NCBI RefSeq assembly: GCF_033783015.1
Contig: NZ_CP123907.1
Location: 992,001 to 1,056,000, forward strand
DNA length: 64,000 bases
Source of the DNA: Corynebacterium sp. 21KM1197
GTDB lineage: Bacteria > Actinomycetota > Actinomycetes > Mycobacteriales > Mycobacteriaceae
Reading direction: 5' to 3'
This document shows positions 27,132 to 36,974 of the stretch, piece by piece; within the stretch, counting starts at the first letter, position 1; every line of letters starts with the position of its first letter. The notes under the pieces are model-generated. The model made no database searches and was not told where the DNA came from. It worked only from the letters and a program-made list of their open reading frames with translations. A program made the translations under genes and the position numbers.

Positions 27132-27204
27132 GCCCCGTTCGTCTAGTGGCCTAGGACGCCGGCCTCTCACGCCGGTAACACGGGTTCAAATCCCGTACGG
27201 GGTA
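27132..27204 (+). tRNA. tRNA-Glu (CTC), copy 2
   Basis: Same 73-nt sequence as copy 1 except for one base that restores a C-G pair in the anticodon stem (CCGGC/GCCGG). The two copies lie 738 bp apart in direct orientation on either side of the YagU-like gene. Confidence 0.95.
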
Positions 27205-27209
27205 CTTTT

Positions 27210-27245
27210 ACTCCCTTTCGTGTATTGTGCGTGAAAGGGAGTTTT
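27210..27245 (+). terminator. Terminator after tRNA-Glu copy 2
   Basis: ACTCCCTTTC at 27210-27219 pairs with GAAAGGGAGT at 27233-27242, followed by TTT. The loop also has short complementary ends (GTG/CGT region). Confidence 0.85.
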
Positions 27246-27319
27246 CCTATTCTGACCAGCCGTTCAGCCTATTCCCAGGCTTGCGCGGCGGACTCCTCTT
27301 TCGTCTAAAGTAGTGCGAT

Positions 27320-28204
27320 GTGAAGCTCCTCAAAACCACCGTCGCCGCGATCGCGGCCAGTGTTTCCCTGCTCGCCGCTGGTAGTGCGGCCGCCGCACCG
27401 GCTTCGGCCTTTGACCTTCCCGCAGAACTCAGTTCCCTCTCGCAGCGCATCTTTGGCGGCGATCTCCGGGAGATCACCATTCCGGTGCCCAACGGGCCGG
27501 ATCGCAGCTACCTGGTGAGCGTGAGCCGCAATTACGATCCCGTCAAGCCCCACCCCGTGCTGCTGGCCTTTGGTGGCTGGGGCGATAGCCCGGAGAAGTT
27601 CCGGGGCTACTCCAATTACGCCTCCTCCGGGGTGGCCGATGAAGCCATCGTGATCTATCCGCGCGGCATTGAGAACGCCTGGGCTGGCGGCCCCTACGCC
27701 AAGACCACTGCGGAGCAGGACATCACGGCGGTGCGCCAGATGGTGGATCAGGTATCCACGGTGCTGAACGTGGATCGCAGCCGCGTGTATGCGGCGGGCA
27801 TGTCCAATGGCGGCGGCATGGCTGCCACCCTGGCCTGCAAGGCCCCGGATCTGGTGGCGGGTGTGGCCGTGGTTTCCGGCGCGTACTACCTGCCCACCAA
27901 TGAGGACTGCTCCTCCGCGGCGGTGCCGTTCATGGATATTCACGGTGATGCCGATAGCACCGTGCCCTACGAGGGTGGGTCGCGCCACGGCGCCGCGGTG
28001 GCGGCTACCCGGGACGTGGTGGCCTCCTATGCCTCCCGCAATGGCTGCACGGGAGAGACTCAGAACGGCACGGCGACCTCGCACACGGGGTGCGCCCGCC
28101 CGGTGGAAGAGGTGCTGGTGCCGGGTGGCGGGCACGAGTGGTACTCCACCCCGAACGTGGCGGAGATGACCTGGAACTTCCTCAAGGGGCAGCGCAAGGC
28201 CTAA
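27320..28204 (+). CDS. Secreted polyhydroxybutyrate-depolymerase-like esterase (LpqC/CE1 type)
   Basis: The 294-residue protein has an N-terminal signal peptide cleaved near ASA-FDLP (about residue 30). The alpha/beta hydrolase triad is visible: nucleophile in AGMSNGGGMA, Asp in DIHGDADSTVPY, His in GGGHEW. Four cysteines in the mature part may form disulphides. The family covers feruloyl and acetyl-xylan esterases and PHB depolymerases; the natural substrate is unknown. GTG 27320 lies ten bases after TAAAGT, so the transcript may be close to leaderless. The gene is convergent with ltbR. Confidence 0.85.
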   Translation: MKLLKTTVAAIAASVSLLAAGSAAAAPASAFDLPAELSSLSQRIFGGDLREITIPVPNGPDRSYLVSVSRNYDPVKPHPVLLAFGGWGDSPEKFRGYSNYASSGVADEAIVIYPRGIENAWAGGPYAKTTAEQDITAVRQMVDQVSTVLNVDRSRVYAAGMSNGGGMAATLACKAPDLVAGVAVVSGAYYLPTNEDCSSAAVPFMDIHGDADSTVPYEGGSRHGAAVAATRDVVASYASRNGCTGETQNGTATSHTGCARPVEEVLVPGGGHEWYSTPNVAEMTWNFLKGQRKA

Positions 28205-28210
28205 CAGGGC

Positions 28211-28918
28211 CTAGAGCGCCTGGGAGAGGTGCCGCGCGGAATCGAGGATCGCGGCCCCCCAGAGTTCGCCGGGGCTGGGGCGCAGCCGCTCGGATACCCC
28301 GGAGAGGGAGAGCACGGCCAGGAACTCCCCGGCGGAGTTGCTGATGGGCGCGGAGAGGCTGGAAAGGCCCACCTCGCGCTCCCCGATGGAATCGGCCCAG
28401 CCGCGCTCTCTGACCTCGGAGAGCGCGGCGGCGTCAAAGGAGGCCTGGGGGAGAATGCTGTCGCGCAGATCGGGGGAGGCGTAGGCCAGGAATACCTTGG
28501 CCGCCGAGCCTGCCGTGAGCGGCATGCGGGAGCCGATGGGCACGGTGTTTTGCAGGCCGGAGGAGGGCTCTAGCGCGGCGATGCAGGTGCGGGAGGTGCC
28601 GGTGAGCTGGTAGAGCTGCACGGATTCCCCGGTGCGCTCCATCAGCGCAGTCATGGTGGGGGTGGCGGCGTCGATAAGCTGGTTTTTGGAGCGTGCCCCG
28701 ATGGTGGTGAGCGTGGGACCGATGGTCCACTTGCCCTCGCTGGTGCGGGCGAGGATGCGGTGGGCTTCCAGGGCGGTGGCCAGCCGATGAGCGGTGGCGC
28801 GGGGGAGTTCGGTGGCCTCGCAGAGTTCCGTGAGGCTGCGGGGTTGATGCGCCACCGTCACCATGATGGAGACGGCGCGGTCGAGCACCTTGATCCCGGA
28901 GGCGTCGTAATGTCCCAT
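28211..28918 (-). CDS. ltbR: IclR-family repressor of leucine biosynthesis genes
   Basis: The 235-residue protein has an N-terminal winged helix (SLTELCEATELPRATAHRLATAL near residue 28) and a C-terminal IclR effector domain. Divergent placement next to leuCD matches LtbR of C. glutamicum, which represses leuB, leuCD and the trp operon. The ATG lies six bases after TAGGAT on the minus strand, a leaderless start. The shared 126-bp intergenic region with leuC contains a palindrome that could serve both promoters. Confidence 0.92.
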   Translation of the reverse strand: MGHYDASGIKVLDRAVSIMVTVAHQPRSLTELCEATELPRATAHRLATALEAHRILARTSEGKWTIGPTLTTIGARSKNQLIDAATPTMTALMERTGESVQLYQLTGTSRTCIAALEPSSGLQNTVPIGSRMPLTAGSAAKVFLAYASPDLRDSILPQASFDAAALSEVRERGWADSIGEREVGLSSLSAPISNSAGEFLAVLSLSGVSERLRPSPGELWGAAILDSARHLSQAL

Positions 28919-28993
28919 ACCGTGATCCTAGCATTCCGTGAGGTGGGAAGTTAGGGCAAGGTAAGGTGTGTGTGGCGATTGAATGGCGTATGG

Positions 28994-29010
28994 TGTCTCA
29001 CATAGTGACA
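28994..29010. promoter_or_regulatory. leuC operator/promoter candidate
   Basis: TGTCTCACATAGTGACA is an imperfect palindrome (TGTC.C.....G.GACA) containing TCAC-N3-GTGA. It directly follows a -10-like TATGGT (28989-28994). It lies between ltbR and leuC, where LtbR is expected to bind. Half-sites resemble those at leuB but with a different spacing. Confidence 0.5.
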
Positions 29011-29044
29011 TGCAGGTTCCACATACTGAAACAGGAGCGCCATC

Positions 29045-30466
29045 ATGAGTGAGAAGCTGACGCTGGCCGAGAAGGTCTGGCGGGATCACATCGTCTCCCC
29101 CGGCAAGGACGGGGAGCCCGATCTCATCTACATTGACCTGCAACTCCTCCACGAGGTCACCTCCCCGCAGGCTTTCGACGGCCTGCGCATGACCGGCCGT
29201 AAGATCCGCCGCCCCGACCTGCACCTGGCCACCGAGGATCACAACGTGCCCACGGAGGGCGTGATCGGCGGCAACCTGCTGGACATCGCGGATCAGACCT
29301 CTCGCACGCAGGTGGCCACCCTGCGCAAGAACTGCGCGGAGTTTGGTATTCGCCTGCACCCCATGGGCGATGTTCGCCAGGGAATCGTGCACACCGTGGG
29401 GCCGCAGCTGGGGGCCACCCAGCCCGGTATGACCATTGTGTGCGGGGATTCGCATACCTCCACCCACGGGGCCTTCGGCTCGATCGCCATGGGCATTGGC
29501 ACCTCCGAGGTGGAGCACGTGATGGCCACCCAGACGCTCTCGCTCAAGCCCTTTAAGACGATGGCCATCGAGGTATCCGGAACCCTGCAACCGGGGGTGA
29601 CGGCCAAGGACTTGATCCTGGCCATCATCGCCAAGATCGGCACCGGCGGCGGACAGGGCCACATCATCGAGTATCGCGGGGAGGCGATCCGCCAACTCTC
29701 GATGGAGGCCCGCATGACCATCTGCAACATGTCCATCGAGGCGGGCGCCCGCGCGGGCATGATCGCGCCGGACGAGACCACCTTCGAGTACGTCAAGGGC
29801 CGCGAACTCGCCCCCACGGGCGCGGATTGGGACGCCGCCGTGGAGTATTGGCGCACCCTCCCCACGGACGAGGGTGCCACCTTTGACACCGTGGTACACA
29901 TCGACGGCGATGCCCTCACCCCCTTTGTCACCTGGGGTACTAACCCCGGCCAGGGCCTGCCGCTTTCCGCCGCCGTGCCGGACCCGGAGGACTTCACCAA
30001 CGAGGCGGACAAGGCCGCCGCGGCCAAGGCTCTGGACTACATGGACCTCACCCCCGGCACCCCGCTGCGCGATATTGCCATTGACACGGTGTTCCTCGGC
30101 TCCTGCACCAATGCCCGCATCGAGGACCTGCGCGCCGCCGCCGATATTCTGCGCGGCCGCCGCATCGCCCAGGGCCTGCGCATGATGGTGGTGCCCTCCT
30201 CCACGATGGTCAAGCAGCAGGCGGAAAAGGAGGGCCTGGATCGGGTGTTCCTGGAGGCCGGGGCGGAGTGGCGCACGGCGGGCTGCTCCATGTGCCTGGG
30301 CATGAACCCGGATCAGCTCAAGCCGGGGGAGCGCTCGGCGTCCACCTCCAACCGTAACTTCGAGGGACGCCAGGGCCCCGGCGGACGCACCCACCTTGTT
30401 TCGCCCCCGGTGGCGGCCGCCACCGCCATCGCCGGGCACCTGGCCAGCCCCGCGGACCTGGTATAA
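29045..30466 (+). CDS. leuC: 3-isopropylmalate dehydratase, large subunit
   Basis: The 473-residue aconitase-family subunit isomerises 2-isopropylmalate to 3-isopropylmalate together with LeuD. The Fe-S cysteines are visible in [17 protein letters not shown] (near residue 350) and SMCLGMNPD (near residue 415), and [12 protein letters not shown] near residue 137 is the substrate/cluster loop. The start is ATG 29045 with AGGAG seven bases upstream. leuD follows after 30 bp with its own ribosome binding site, forming the leuCD operon. Confidence 0.98.
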   Translation: MSEKLTLAEKVWRDHIVSPGKDGEPDLIYIDLQLLHEVTSPQAFDGLRMTGRKIRRPDLHLATEDHNVPTEGVIGGNLLDIADQTSRTQVATLRKNCAEFGIRLHPMGDVRQGIVHTVGPQLGATQPGMTIVCGDSHTSTHGAFGSIAMGIGTSEVEHVMATQTLSLKPFKTMAIEVSGTLQPGVTAKDLILAIIAKIGTGGGQGHIIEYRGEAIRQLSMEARMTICNMSIEAGARAGMIAPDETTFEYVKGRELAPTGADWDAAVEYWRTLPTDEGATFDTVVHIDGDALTPFVTWGTNPGQGLPLSAAVPDPEDFTNEADKAAAAKALDYMDLTPGTPLRDIAIDTVFLGSCTNARIEDLRAAADILRGRRIAQGLRMMVVPSSTMVKQQAEKEGLDRVFLEAGAEWRTAGCSMCLGMNPDQLKPGERSASTSNRNFEGRQGPGGRTHLVSPPVAAATAIAGHLASPADLV

Positions 30467-30496
30467 GCCAGCCCAAAAAGAGAGAGGATAAGGATC

Positions 30497-31102
30497 ATGG
30501 AAAAGTTCACCACCCACACCGGCGTGGGCGTGCCGCTTCAGCGCAGCAACGTGGACACGGATCAGATCATTCCCGCCGTGTACCTCAAGCGGGTTACCCG
30601 CACCGGCTTCGAGGACGGCCTCTTTGCCAACTGGCGGGGCAACGATCCCGGCTTTGTGCTCAACCAGGACACCTACCGCCACGGCTCCGTGCTGGTGGCC
30701 GGCCCTGACTTTGGCACCGGCTCCTCCCGTGAGCACGCCGTGTGGGCGCTGATGGACTATGGCTTCCGGGTGGTGCTCTCTCCGCGCTTCGCGGACATCT
30801 TCCGGGGTAATGCGGGCAAGGCTGGTTTGCTGGCCGGGCGCATGGAGGAGAGCGATATTGAGTTGCTGTGGAAGCAGATGGAGCAGGAACCGGGCCTGGA
30901 ACTCACCGTGAACCTGGATAATCGCACGGTGAGCGCGGGAGAGAACGTCTATCCCTTTGAGGTGGACGATTACACTCGCTGGCGGCTCATGGAGGGCCTG
31001 GACGATATTGGACTGACCCTGCGCAAGGAGGATCAGATCGCGGCCTTCGAGGGCACCCGCGCGGGCTTTAAGCCCAGGGTTACTTCACCGGCAGCGGACT
31101 AG
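30497..31102 (+). CDS. leuD: 3-isopropylmalate dehydratase, small subunit
   Basis: This 201-residue swivel-domain subunit of isopropylmalate isomerase carries [16 protein letters not shown] near residue 14 and [17 protein letters not shown] near residue 70, the family's substrate-recognition segments. Second gene of leuCD. Its last 23 bp overlap the 3' end of the convergent mutT1-like gene, so no separate terminator is possible between them. Confidence 0.97.
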   Translation: MEKFTTHTGVGVPLQRSNVDTDQIIPAVYLKRVTRTGFEDGLFANWRGNDPGFVLNQDTYRHGSVLVAGPDFGTGSSREHAVWALMDYGFRVVLSPRFADIFRGNAGKAGLLAGRMEESDIELLWKQMEQEPGLELTVNLDNRTVSAGENVYPFEVDDYTRWRLMEGLDDIGLTLRKEDQIAAFEGTRAGFKPRVTSPAAD

Positions 31103-32045
31103 CCAGGTATTCCGCCGCCACCAGGGCACCCTCGCGGAAGGAGAGTACCCAGCAACTGGCCTTCTTCGCTTGGGTGTCCTCGATGTTCAAGGCCCCCTTG
31201 GCGGCCAGGTGGGCCACCGCCTCGGGGATATACAGCCCCTGGCTAAACACCACGGAGGTGCCCCCGGCGGCGATGATCTCCTCCAACTTCCGCTGGGCCT
31301 GCGCCATATCGCTCACCCAACCCTGATCCCCATAGGCGGGGTTCACGGTGACGTCGAGGCTCAGCTCATCGGCCAGGGGGGCGGCGGTGAGTTGGCAGCG
31401 GTCGGGCCGGGCGCTATAGAGGGCGTCCGGTTGATAGGGCAGCAGCATGGGCACCAGCATTTCCGCCTGGCGGCGACCCTTTTTATCCAGGGGACGGCGA
31501 TCATCGTCCCCGCCCCAGTTGCGCCGCTGGTGTGCGCGGCCGTGGCGCACCAGGATCACCCGCGAGGTGGCGCGCTCGTTGAGGTGGGCGGCGGCCGCGC
31601 GCACCACCTCCACGTCCACGTCGTAGCTGAGTAGGGTCTGGGCGGCGTCGATAGTCACCCAGCGCAGCTCGTCCACCTCGTCATTGGCCTGGAACTCCCC
31701 CTCGGTGACGTGCGCGGCCCAGTAGTACACCACCTTGGTGCGCTCGCCCACGGGATAGGTGACCTTGCCCAGCAGGTGATCCAGGGTGGGGCGGTAGCCG
31801 GTCTCCTCGTAGATTTCGCGGGCGGCGGTGGTGGGCAGGGATTCCCCGGGATCTACCTTGCCCTTGGGCAGGGACCAGTCATCGTAGTGCGGGCGGTGCA
31901 CCACGGCCACCTGGAGCGTGTTCTTTTTCTCTTGCCACAGCACGGCACCGGCGGCCAGGGTGGTCTTGGGGAACTCGCTGGCGGGGTCCTTGGGGATACT
32001 GTGGTGCCTGCCGCTGAGGTAGATGGCGGCGGAGTGTGTGCTCAC
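31080..32045 (-). CDS. mutT: NUDIX + histidine-phosphatase fusion (MutT1-like)
   Basis: The 321-residue protein has two domains. Residues of about 25-150 form a NUDIX hydrolase with the box [23 protein letters not shown]. Residues of about 165-320 form a histidine phosphatase starting with VRHGRAH. This architecture is that of mycobacterial MutT1, which hydrolyses 8-oxo-(d)GTP and diadenosine polyphosphates and so prevents oxidised nucleotides entering DNA and RNA. The start is GTG 32045 with AAGGA nine bases upstream. It is convergent with leuD and divergent from gpsA. Confidence 0.9.
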   Translation of the reverse strand: MSTHSAAIYLSGRHHSIPKDPASEFPKTTLAAGAVLWQEKKNTLQVAVVHRPHYDDWSLPKGKVDPGESLPTTAAREIYEETGYRPTLDHLLGKVTYPVGERTKVVYYWAAHVTEGEFQANDEVDELRWVTIDAAQTLLSYDVDVEVVRAAAAHLNERATSRVILVRHGRAHQRRNWGGDDDRRPLDKKGRRQAEMLVPMLLPYQPDALYSARPDRCQLTAAPLADELSLDVTVNPAYGDQGWVSDMAQAQRKLEEIIAAGGTSVVFSQGLYIPEAVAHLAAKGALNIEDTQAKKASCWVLSFREGALVAAEYLASPLPVK

Positions 32046-32338
32046 GAGAACGGTTCCTTCCCTTCCAGGCTGACGTGCTGCGCACTATTCTCCACGCCTT
32101 ACCCCGCCCGCGCCACTGCGCTCGTGGCGCCGCCGTGCTCATGGCGCCACCGCGCCGTCATGCTCATGGTGTTCCGTGCCGGTATACCGCCGCCTTGCCG
32201 CGTCACGCGGCGGCGCCGGGGGAAACACTATGCTCTAGGGGGAAGTTATCCCGGGCACACCGGCGCGGGGTATGCGGGCCGGGCGGAACACCGAAAAGCC
32301 CGGTCGGGCAGTGTACGGCGGAGAAAAGGAGCGCACAG

Positions 32339-33337
32339 ATGGTGGCGGTAGCGGTGATGGGGGCGGGGTCCTGGGGCACCACCCTGGCTAAGGTCTTTGC
32401 GGACGCGGGCAACACCGTGCGCCTGTGGGCCCGGCGCGAGGAGGTGGCCCAAGGCATCAACGCCGAGCACCGCAACCGCGATTACCTGCCCGAGATCGTG
32501 CTTCCAGAGCGGGTGCGTGCCAGCGCCGATCCACAGTGGGCCCTGAATCACGCCGAGATCGTGGTGCTGGGCGTGCCCAGCCAGACCCTGCGCGCCAATT
32601 TGGCGCAGTGGGGCGAGGCGATTCCGCAGCGCGCCACGGTGGTGAGCATCTCCAAGGGGGTGGAGATGGGCACCGGCAAGTTGATGAATCAGGTGATCGA
32701 GGATTCCGGAATCGAGCACGGCCGCATTGCCGTGCTCACCGGACCGAACCTGGCCAAGGAGGTGGCCCAGGAACAGGTGGCGGCCACCGTGATCGCCTGC
32801 GCGGATACCCAGCGGGCGGTGGCGGTGCAGCACGCGGTGTCCACGGATTACCTGCGCCCGTACACCAACGCGGACGTGATCGGCTGCGAGGTGGGCGGGG
32901 CGTGCAAGAACGTGATCGCCGTGGCCTGCGGCATCGCCACCGGGCTGGGGCTGGGGTATAACACGCTGGCTACCGTGATCACCCGGGGCCTGGCGGAGAT
33001 CACCAGGTTGGGTCAGGCGCTGGGTGCGCAGCCGCGCACCCTGGCCGGGCTGGCGGGCCTGGGTGATCTGGTGGCCACGTGTTCCTCCTCTCTTTCCCGC
33101 AATCACCGCTTTGGCGTGCGCCTGGGGGAGGGCGGCAGCATGGAGGAGGCGCGTGCGGCCACGGGCGGGCAGGTGGCGGAGGGGGTGGTGTCCTCCACCT
33201 CCATCGCGCAGTTGGCCCGCGAGCACGGCGTGGATATGCCTATTACTCAGGCGGTTCATGCGGTGTGCCACGATGGAATGTCGGTGGAGGCGATGATGAC
33301 CTCGCTGATGGAACGATCAAAGAAAGCAGAGTACTAA
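32339..33337 (+). CDS. gpsA: Glycerol-3-phosphate dehydrogenase [NAD(P)+]
   Basis: GpsA reduces dihydroxyacetone phosphate to sn-glycerol 3-phosphate for phospholipid synthesis. The 332 residues begin with the Rossmann motif [23 protein letters not shown] and the catalytic [10 protein letters not shown] region are intact. The start is ATG 32339 with AAGGAG at 32326-32331. The 293-bp gap upstream holds a -10-like TATGCT at 32229-32234, implying an untranslated leader of about 100 nt. ddl follows after 3 bp. Confidence 0.96.
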   Translation: MVAVAVMGAGSWGTTLAKVFADAGNTVRLWARREEVAQGINAEHRNRDYLPEIVLPERVRASADPQWALNHAEIVVLGVPSQTLRANLAQWGEAIPQRATVVSISKGVEMGTGKLMNQVIEDSGIEHGRIAVLTGPNLAKEVAQEQVAATVIACADTQRAVAVQHAVSTDYLRPYTNADVIGCEVGGACKNVIAVACGIATGLGLGYNTLATVITRGLAEITRLGQALGAQPRTLAGLAGLGDLVATCSSSLSRNHRFGVRLGEGGSMEEARAATGGQVAEGVVSSTSIAQLAREHGVDMPITQAVHAVCHDGMSVEAMMTSLMERSKKAEY

Positions 33338-33340
33338 GTA

Positions 33341-34414
33341 ATGATGGCGGAGAAAGTCCGTGTGGCCGTGATCTATGGCGGCAATTCCCCCGAGCATTCC
33401 ATCTCCTGTATCTCCGCTGCGGCGGTGATGAGCCACCTGGATACGCAGCGCTACGAGGTCATTCCGGTGGGTGTGACGCGCCGGGGCCGATGGGTGGTGG
33501 GCACCACCGATCCTGCGGGAGACGCGGAGTTGCCCGAGGTGGCCGAGGCCGAGGAGATCGCCCTGAGCCTCGACCCGGAGCACCGGGGGGCGCTGCGCTT
33601 TACCGACGGCCGAGGCACCTACGCCACCGCCGATGTGTTCTTCCCGGTGCTGCACGGCCCCTGCGGGGAGGACGGCACCATTCAGGGGCTCTTCGAGCTG
33701 GCCGGGGTGCCTTATGTGGGGCCGGGGGTGCTGGCCTCGGCCTGCGGCATGGATAAGGAATATACCAAGAAACTCGTGGTGGCGGCGGGCCTGCCGGTCA
33801 CCGCCGAGGTGGTGCTGCGCGGGGAGGAGACCCTCACGGAGGAGCAGCAGGGGCACCTGGGCCTGCCGGTGTTTGTCAAGCCCGCGCGCGGCGGCTCGTC
33901 CATCGGCATCTCCAAGGTGGAGCGCTGGGAGGATCTGGCGGCGGCCGTGGAACTGGCCCGGCGGCAGGATACCAAGGTGATCGTGGAGGCGGAGATCACC
34001 GGGGCGGAGGTGGAGGTGGGCGTGCTGGAATACCCGGATGGCACGCTGGTGGCCTCGGAGCCCGCGCGGTTGATCGGTACGGAGGATTCGGAGGAGGGCT
34101 TCTACGGCTTTGACACCAAGTATCTGGATAACGTGGTCTCGGCGGAGATCCCGGCCCAGCTTCCGGCGCAGACCATCGCGCAACTCAAGGACATGGCCTT
34201 GACGGCCTTTAGGGCCCTGAACTGCAAGGGCCTGGCCCGCGTGGACTTCTTTGCCACGGAATCCGGCCCCATGCTCAATGAGATCAACACGCTGCCGGGC
34301 TTTACCCCCATCTCCATGTACCCCAAGGTCTTTGCCGCCAGCGGGGTGGAGTATCAGGATCTGCTCGGCGTGATGGTGGATACGGCCCTGGCCAGCGGCC
34401 AGCCCACCAAATAA
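33341..34414 (+). CDS. ddl: D-alanine--D-alanine ligase
   Basis: The 357-residue ATP-grasp enzyme makes D-Ala-D-Ala for peptidoglycan. The N-terminal VIYGGNSPEHSISCISAAAV, HGPCGEDGTIQGLFEL, FVKPARGGSSIGISKV and the C-terminal LNEINTLPGFTPISMYP are typical of VanA/Ddl family members. ATG 33341 is immediately followed by a second in-frame ATG at 33344. It lies 3 bp after gpsA, so the two are co-transcribed, linking membrane-lipid and wall precursor supply. Confidence 0.97.
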   Translation: MMAEKVRVAVIYGGNSPEHSISCISAAAVMSHLDTQRYEVIPVGVTRRGRWVVGTTDPAGDAELPEVAEAEEIALSLDPEHRGALRFTDGRGTYATADVFFPVLHGPCGEDGTIQGLFELAGVPYVGPGVLASACGMDKEYTKKLVVAAGLPVTAEVVLRGEETLTEEQQGHLGLPVFVKPARGGSSIGISKVERWEDLAAAVELARRQDTKVIVEAEITGAEVEVGVLEYPDGTLVASEPARLIGTEDSEEGFYGFDTKYLDNVVSAEIPAQLPAQTIAQLKDMALTAFRALNCKGLARVDFFATESGPMLNEINTLPGFTPISMYPKVFAASGVEYQDLLGVMVDTALASGQPTK

Positions 34415-34429
34415 CGGAAAGCAGCGGAT

Positions 34430-35314
34430 CTACTCAGCCGCCGCCAGGTTCGCGGTCATGGCGGCGCTGAGTTCCACCAGGGGGGTGTTACCCACCGAGG
34501 GGGGAATGGAGGCCGCCACGATGGCCTCGCGGCCCAGGCCGTAGAACACGCCGTTATCGTTGAGCCACGGGATTTCGTCGATCTGCGTGAGTTGCTCCCC
34601 GGCCTCGTAGGCGGCGGGCATGTCCACCCCGCAGGCGAGGTCAATGGGGTCACCACCGGGGGCGGTCCACACGGCCTTGGCATCGGTTTTTTCGTGCAGC
34701 GCGTGATCGCCCAGTTTCTCGGGCAGGTTGTTCATCAATCGGGCGCAGCGCGCGCCCTCGGGGGTGGCGGTGTCATCGAGGGGCAGCGGGCGTGGTTCGC
34801 GCCGCTGCTCCGGGAGGTCGGCCACGGCGGCGGAGACGGCCTCGGTGGGGTTGAAGCCCTCGGCGGTGATCGCCACCGTGGGGCCGCGATCCACGGCGTA
34901 CCAGGTGCTCAGGTCCGTCTCGGAATCGGAGACCTGAAGCCACCGCACGCCGTCGATCGTCTCCGTGGTGGAGACCCTGGTGTACTGCTCGGGGGAATGA
35001 ACCCCGCAGCGCAGCGTCACCCGATCCTGCGAGGTGCGCGCCCAGGCCACGGCCCCGGCGGGGGCGGGGTCCGCGAGGTCGGCGCGGCTATAGTCCCCGA
35101 TCTCGCCGGGCAGGCGCTCCAGCAGCGCGGTGCAGGCGGCGGAGGTGGCCTCGGGGGCGTCGATAGTAGAAAGCGTCACCGGCTGATTGGCGGCGCGCTC
35201 AAACACCACCCGCGCCCCCACGATGGCGCCGAGCACGGCCACCACGGCCAGGATCAGCGCCAGATAAATGGGGGTGCGGTTAAACTCAGATGCTGTGTTA
35301 TCGAGGCTATCCAC
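34430..35314 (-). CDS. Membrane-anchored protein with duplicated DUF3515-like domain
   Basis: The 294-residue protein has one N-terminal membrane helix (about residues 17-40). Two copies of a similar module follow outside the cell. The first (about 58-168) has CTALLERLPGEIGD, VTLRCGV and YAVDRGPTVAI; the second (about 185-290) has CARLMNNLPEKLGD, IDLACGV and YGLGREAIVA. Single-module DUF3515 proteins occupy this place, next to ddl and thiL, in other actinobacteria. Each module keeps two cysteines suitable for a disulphide. The function is unknown. It is divergent from thiL and convergent with ddl. Confidence 0.75.
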   Translation of the reverse strand: MDSLDNTASEFNRTPIYLALILAVVAVLGAIVGARVVFERAANQPVTLSTIDAPEATSAACTALLERLPGEIGDYSRADLADPAPAGAVAWARTSQDRVTLRCGVHSPEQYTRVSTTETIDGVRWLQVSDSETDLSTWYAVDRGPTVAITAEGFNPTEAVSAAVADLPEQRREPRPLPLDDTATPEGARCARLMNNLPEKLGDHALHEKTDAKAVWTAPGGDPIDLACGVDMPAAYEAGEQLTQIDEIPWLNDNGVFYGLGREAIVAASIPPSVGNTPLVELSAAMTANLAAAE

Positions 35315-35344
35315 GCTACGAGAGTCTAATGAAAGGACCCAGTG

Positions 35345-36301
35345 ATGCCGACCTCCCCGTCAGGGCCCACCATCGCGGACGTCGGTGAGCACCAGGTCAT
35401 CCGGGAGATTATGGCGGCCGCCCCCTCCCACGTCAATGGCGATGACGCCGCCGTGCTGGTGAGCGCCCAGCCCAATTCCCGCGTGGTGGTCAGCACGGAC
35501 ATGCTGGTGGAGCGCCGCCACTTCCGCCTGGACTGGTCCACCCCGCAGGAGGTGGGCAGCAAGGCGATCCTGCAAAACTTCGCGGACATTGAGGCGATGG
35601 GGGCGCGCCCGATCAGCGCCCTGCTCGCGCTCTCCGCCCCGCCCACCACCCCGGTGAGCCTGGTGCGCGGCCTGGCGGAGGGCATCGAGCAGCAGGTGGA
35701 GCGCTTCTCCGCGGAACTGGTGGGCGGCGATCTCACCTCCGGGGAGCACCTGGTGCTCTCCGTGACCGCCGTGGGTTCGCTCGGCGGGGATCGTCGCCCG
35801 CTGACTATCGACGCCGCCCGCCCCGGCCAGATCCTCGTGGCCGCCGGGGCCATCGGGGACTCTGCCGCCGGGCTGGCACTCTTGGAACGATACGGCCGCG
35901 CGGTGCCCGAGGAGTTTAAGGACTTCCGGGACGCCCACACCAACCCCCACCTTCCCCCCGGGCGCGGCATGATCGCGCGCGCCACCGGGGCCACCGCCGC
36001 CACCGATAACTCCGATGGGCTCATCGCGGACCTCACCACGATGGCCCGGCGCTCCGGGGTGAGCATCGACCTCGACCCCCAGGCCATCGCCCCCGGTGAA
36101 GCCATGCGCAAGGTGGGGGAGCACCTGGGCAGGGACCCCTGGGGTTGGGTGCTCGGTGGGGGGGAGGATCACACCATCCTGGCCACCACTCCCGGCAATA
36201 TCCCCTCGGGTTTTCGCCGTATCGGCACGGTGCAGCGCGGTAGCGGCGTGACCGTGGGGGGATCGGAACCCGCCTATCGGTCCGGGTGGCTAAGCTTTTA
36301 A
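35345..36301 (+). CDS. thiL: Thiamine-monophosphate kinase
   Basis: The 318-residue AIR-synthetase-fold enzyme phosphorylates thiamine monophosphate to the diphosphate cofactor used, for example, by IlvB. GDDAAVL, STDMLVERRHF, GSKAILQNFADIEAMGA and TDNSDGLIADLTTMA carry the conserved Mg- and ATP-binding Asp residues. ATG 35345 is preferred over GTG 35342 because GAAAGGA is then at ideal spacing. ung follows after 3 bp. Confidence 0.95.
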   Translation: MPTSPSGPTIADVGEHQVIREIMAAAPSHVNGDDAAVLVSAQPNSRVVVSTDMLVERRHFRLDWSTPQEVGSKAILQNFADIEAMGARPISALLALSAPPTTPVSLVRGLAEGIEQQVERFSAELVGGDLTSGEHLVLSVTAVGSLGGDRRPLTIDAARPGQILVAAGAIGDSAAGLALLERYGRAVPEEFKDFRDAHTNPHLPPGRGMIARATGATAATDNSDGLIADLTTMARRSGVSIDLDPQAIAPGEAMRKVGEHLGRDPWGWVLGGGEDHTILATTPGNIPSGFRRIGTVQRGSGVTVGGSEPAYRSGWLSF

Positions 36302-36304
36302 ACC

Positions 36305-36964
36305 ATGAGCCTTCCCGTGCATGAAAGCTGGCAGCCCATCCTTGACCCGGTGGCCGATCAGATTCACCGGATGGGGGACTTCCTGCGCTCGGAGAACTCC
36401 GCCGGGCGCGGCTATCTGCCCGCGGGCAGCGATGTCCTGCGGGTGTTCCAATACCCCTTCGATGAGGTCAAGGTGCTCATCATCGGCCAGGATCCCTATC
36501 CCACCCCCGGGCATGCGATGGGACTTTCCTTTTCCACCCAGCCCGGCGTGCGCCCCCTGCCCAAGAGCCTCATCAATATCTTCAAGGAACTCTCCCAGGA
36601 CCTCGGCATAGAGCAACCCCAGGACGGAGATCTCACCGCCTGGTCGCGCCAGGGCGTGGCCCTATTCAACCGGGTGCTCACCGTGCGGCCCGGCGCGCCC
36701 GCCTCCCACCGGGGCAAGGGCTGGGAGCAGATCACCGAGGCCGCGATGACCGCCCTGGCGCGCCGGGAGAGTCCCCTGGTGGCAATCCTTTGGGGGCGCG
36801 ATGCCCAAACCGCCCGCGCCTTCTTAGGCGATACCCCCACCATCGAGTCCCCGCACCCCTCGCCGCTCTCGGCCTCGCGGGGGTTCTTTGGCTCCCACCC
36901 GTTTAGCCGCGCCAACGCCCTTTTGGAACAGCGGGGAGCCGCCCCGGTGGACTGGCGCTTGTAA
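36305..36964 (+). CDS. ung: Uracil-DNA glycosylase (family 1)
   Basis: The 219-residue enzyme removes uracil from DNA. The catalytic motif [17 protein letters not shown] is near residue 61, and the DNA-minor-groove loop [13 protein letters not shown], with its His, is near residue 180. It begins 3 bp after thiL and ends 10 bp before the DAK2-domain gene, so thiL-ung-DAK2-recG-rsmD-coaD probably form one long operon. Confidence 0.97.
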   Translation: MSLPVHESWQPILDPVADQIHRMGDFLRSENSAGRGYLPAGSDVLRVFQYPFDEVKVLIIGQDPYPTPGHAMGLSFSTQPGVRPLPKSLINIFKELSQDLGIEQPQDGDLTAWSRQGVALFNRVLTVRPGAPASHRGKGWEQITEAAMTALARRESPLVAILWGRDAQTARAFLGDTPTIESPHPSPLSASRGFFGSHPFSRANALLEQRGAAPVDWRL

Positions 36965-36974
36965 GGTATCGCTC

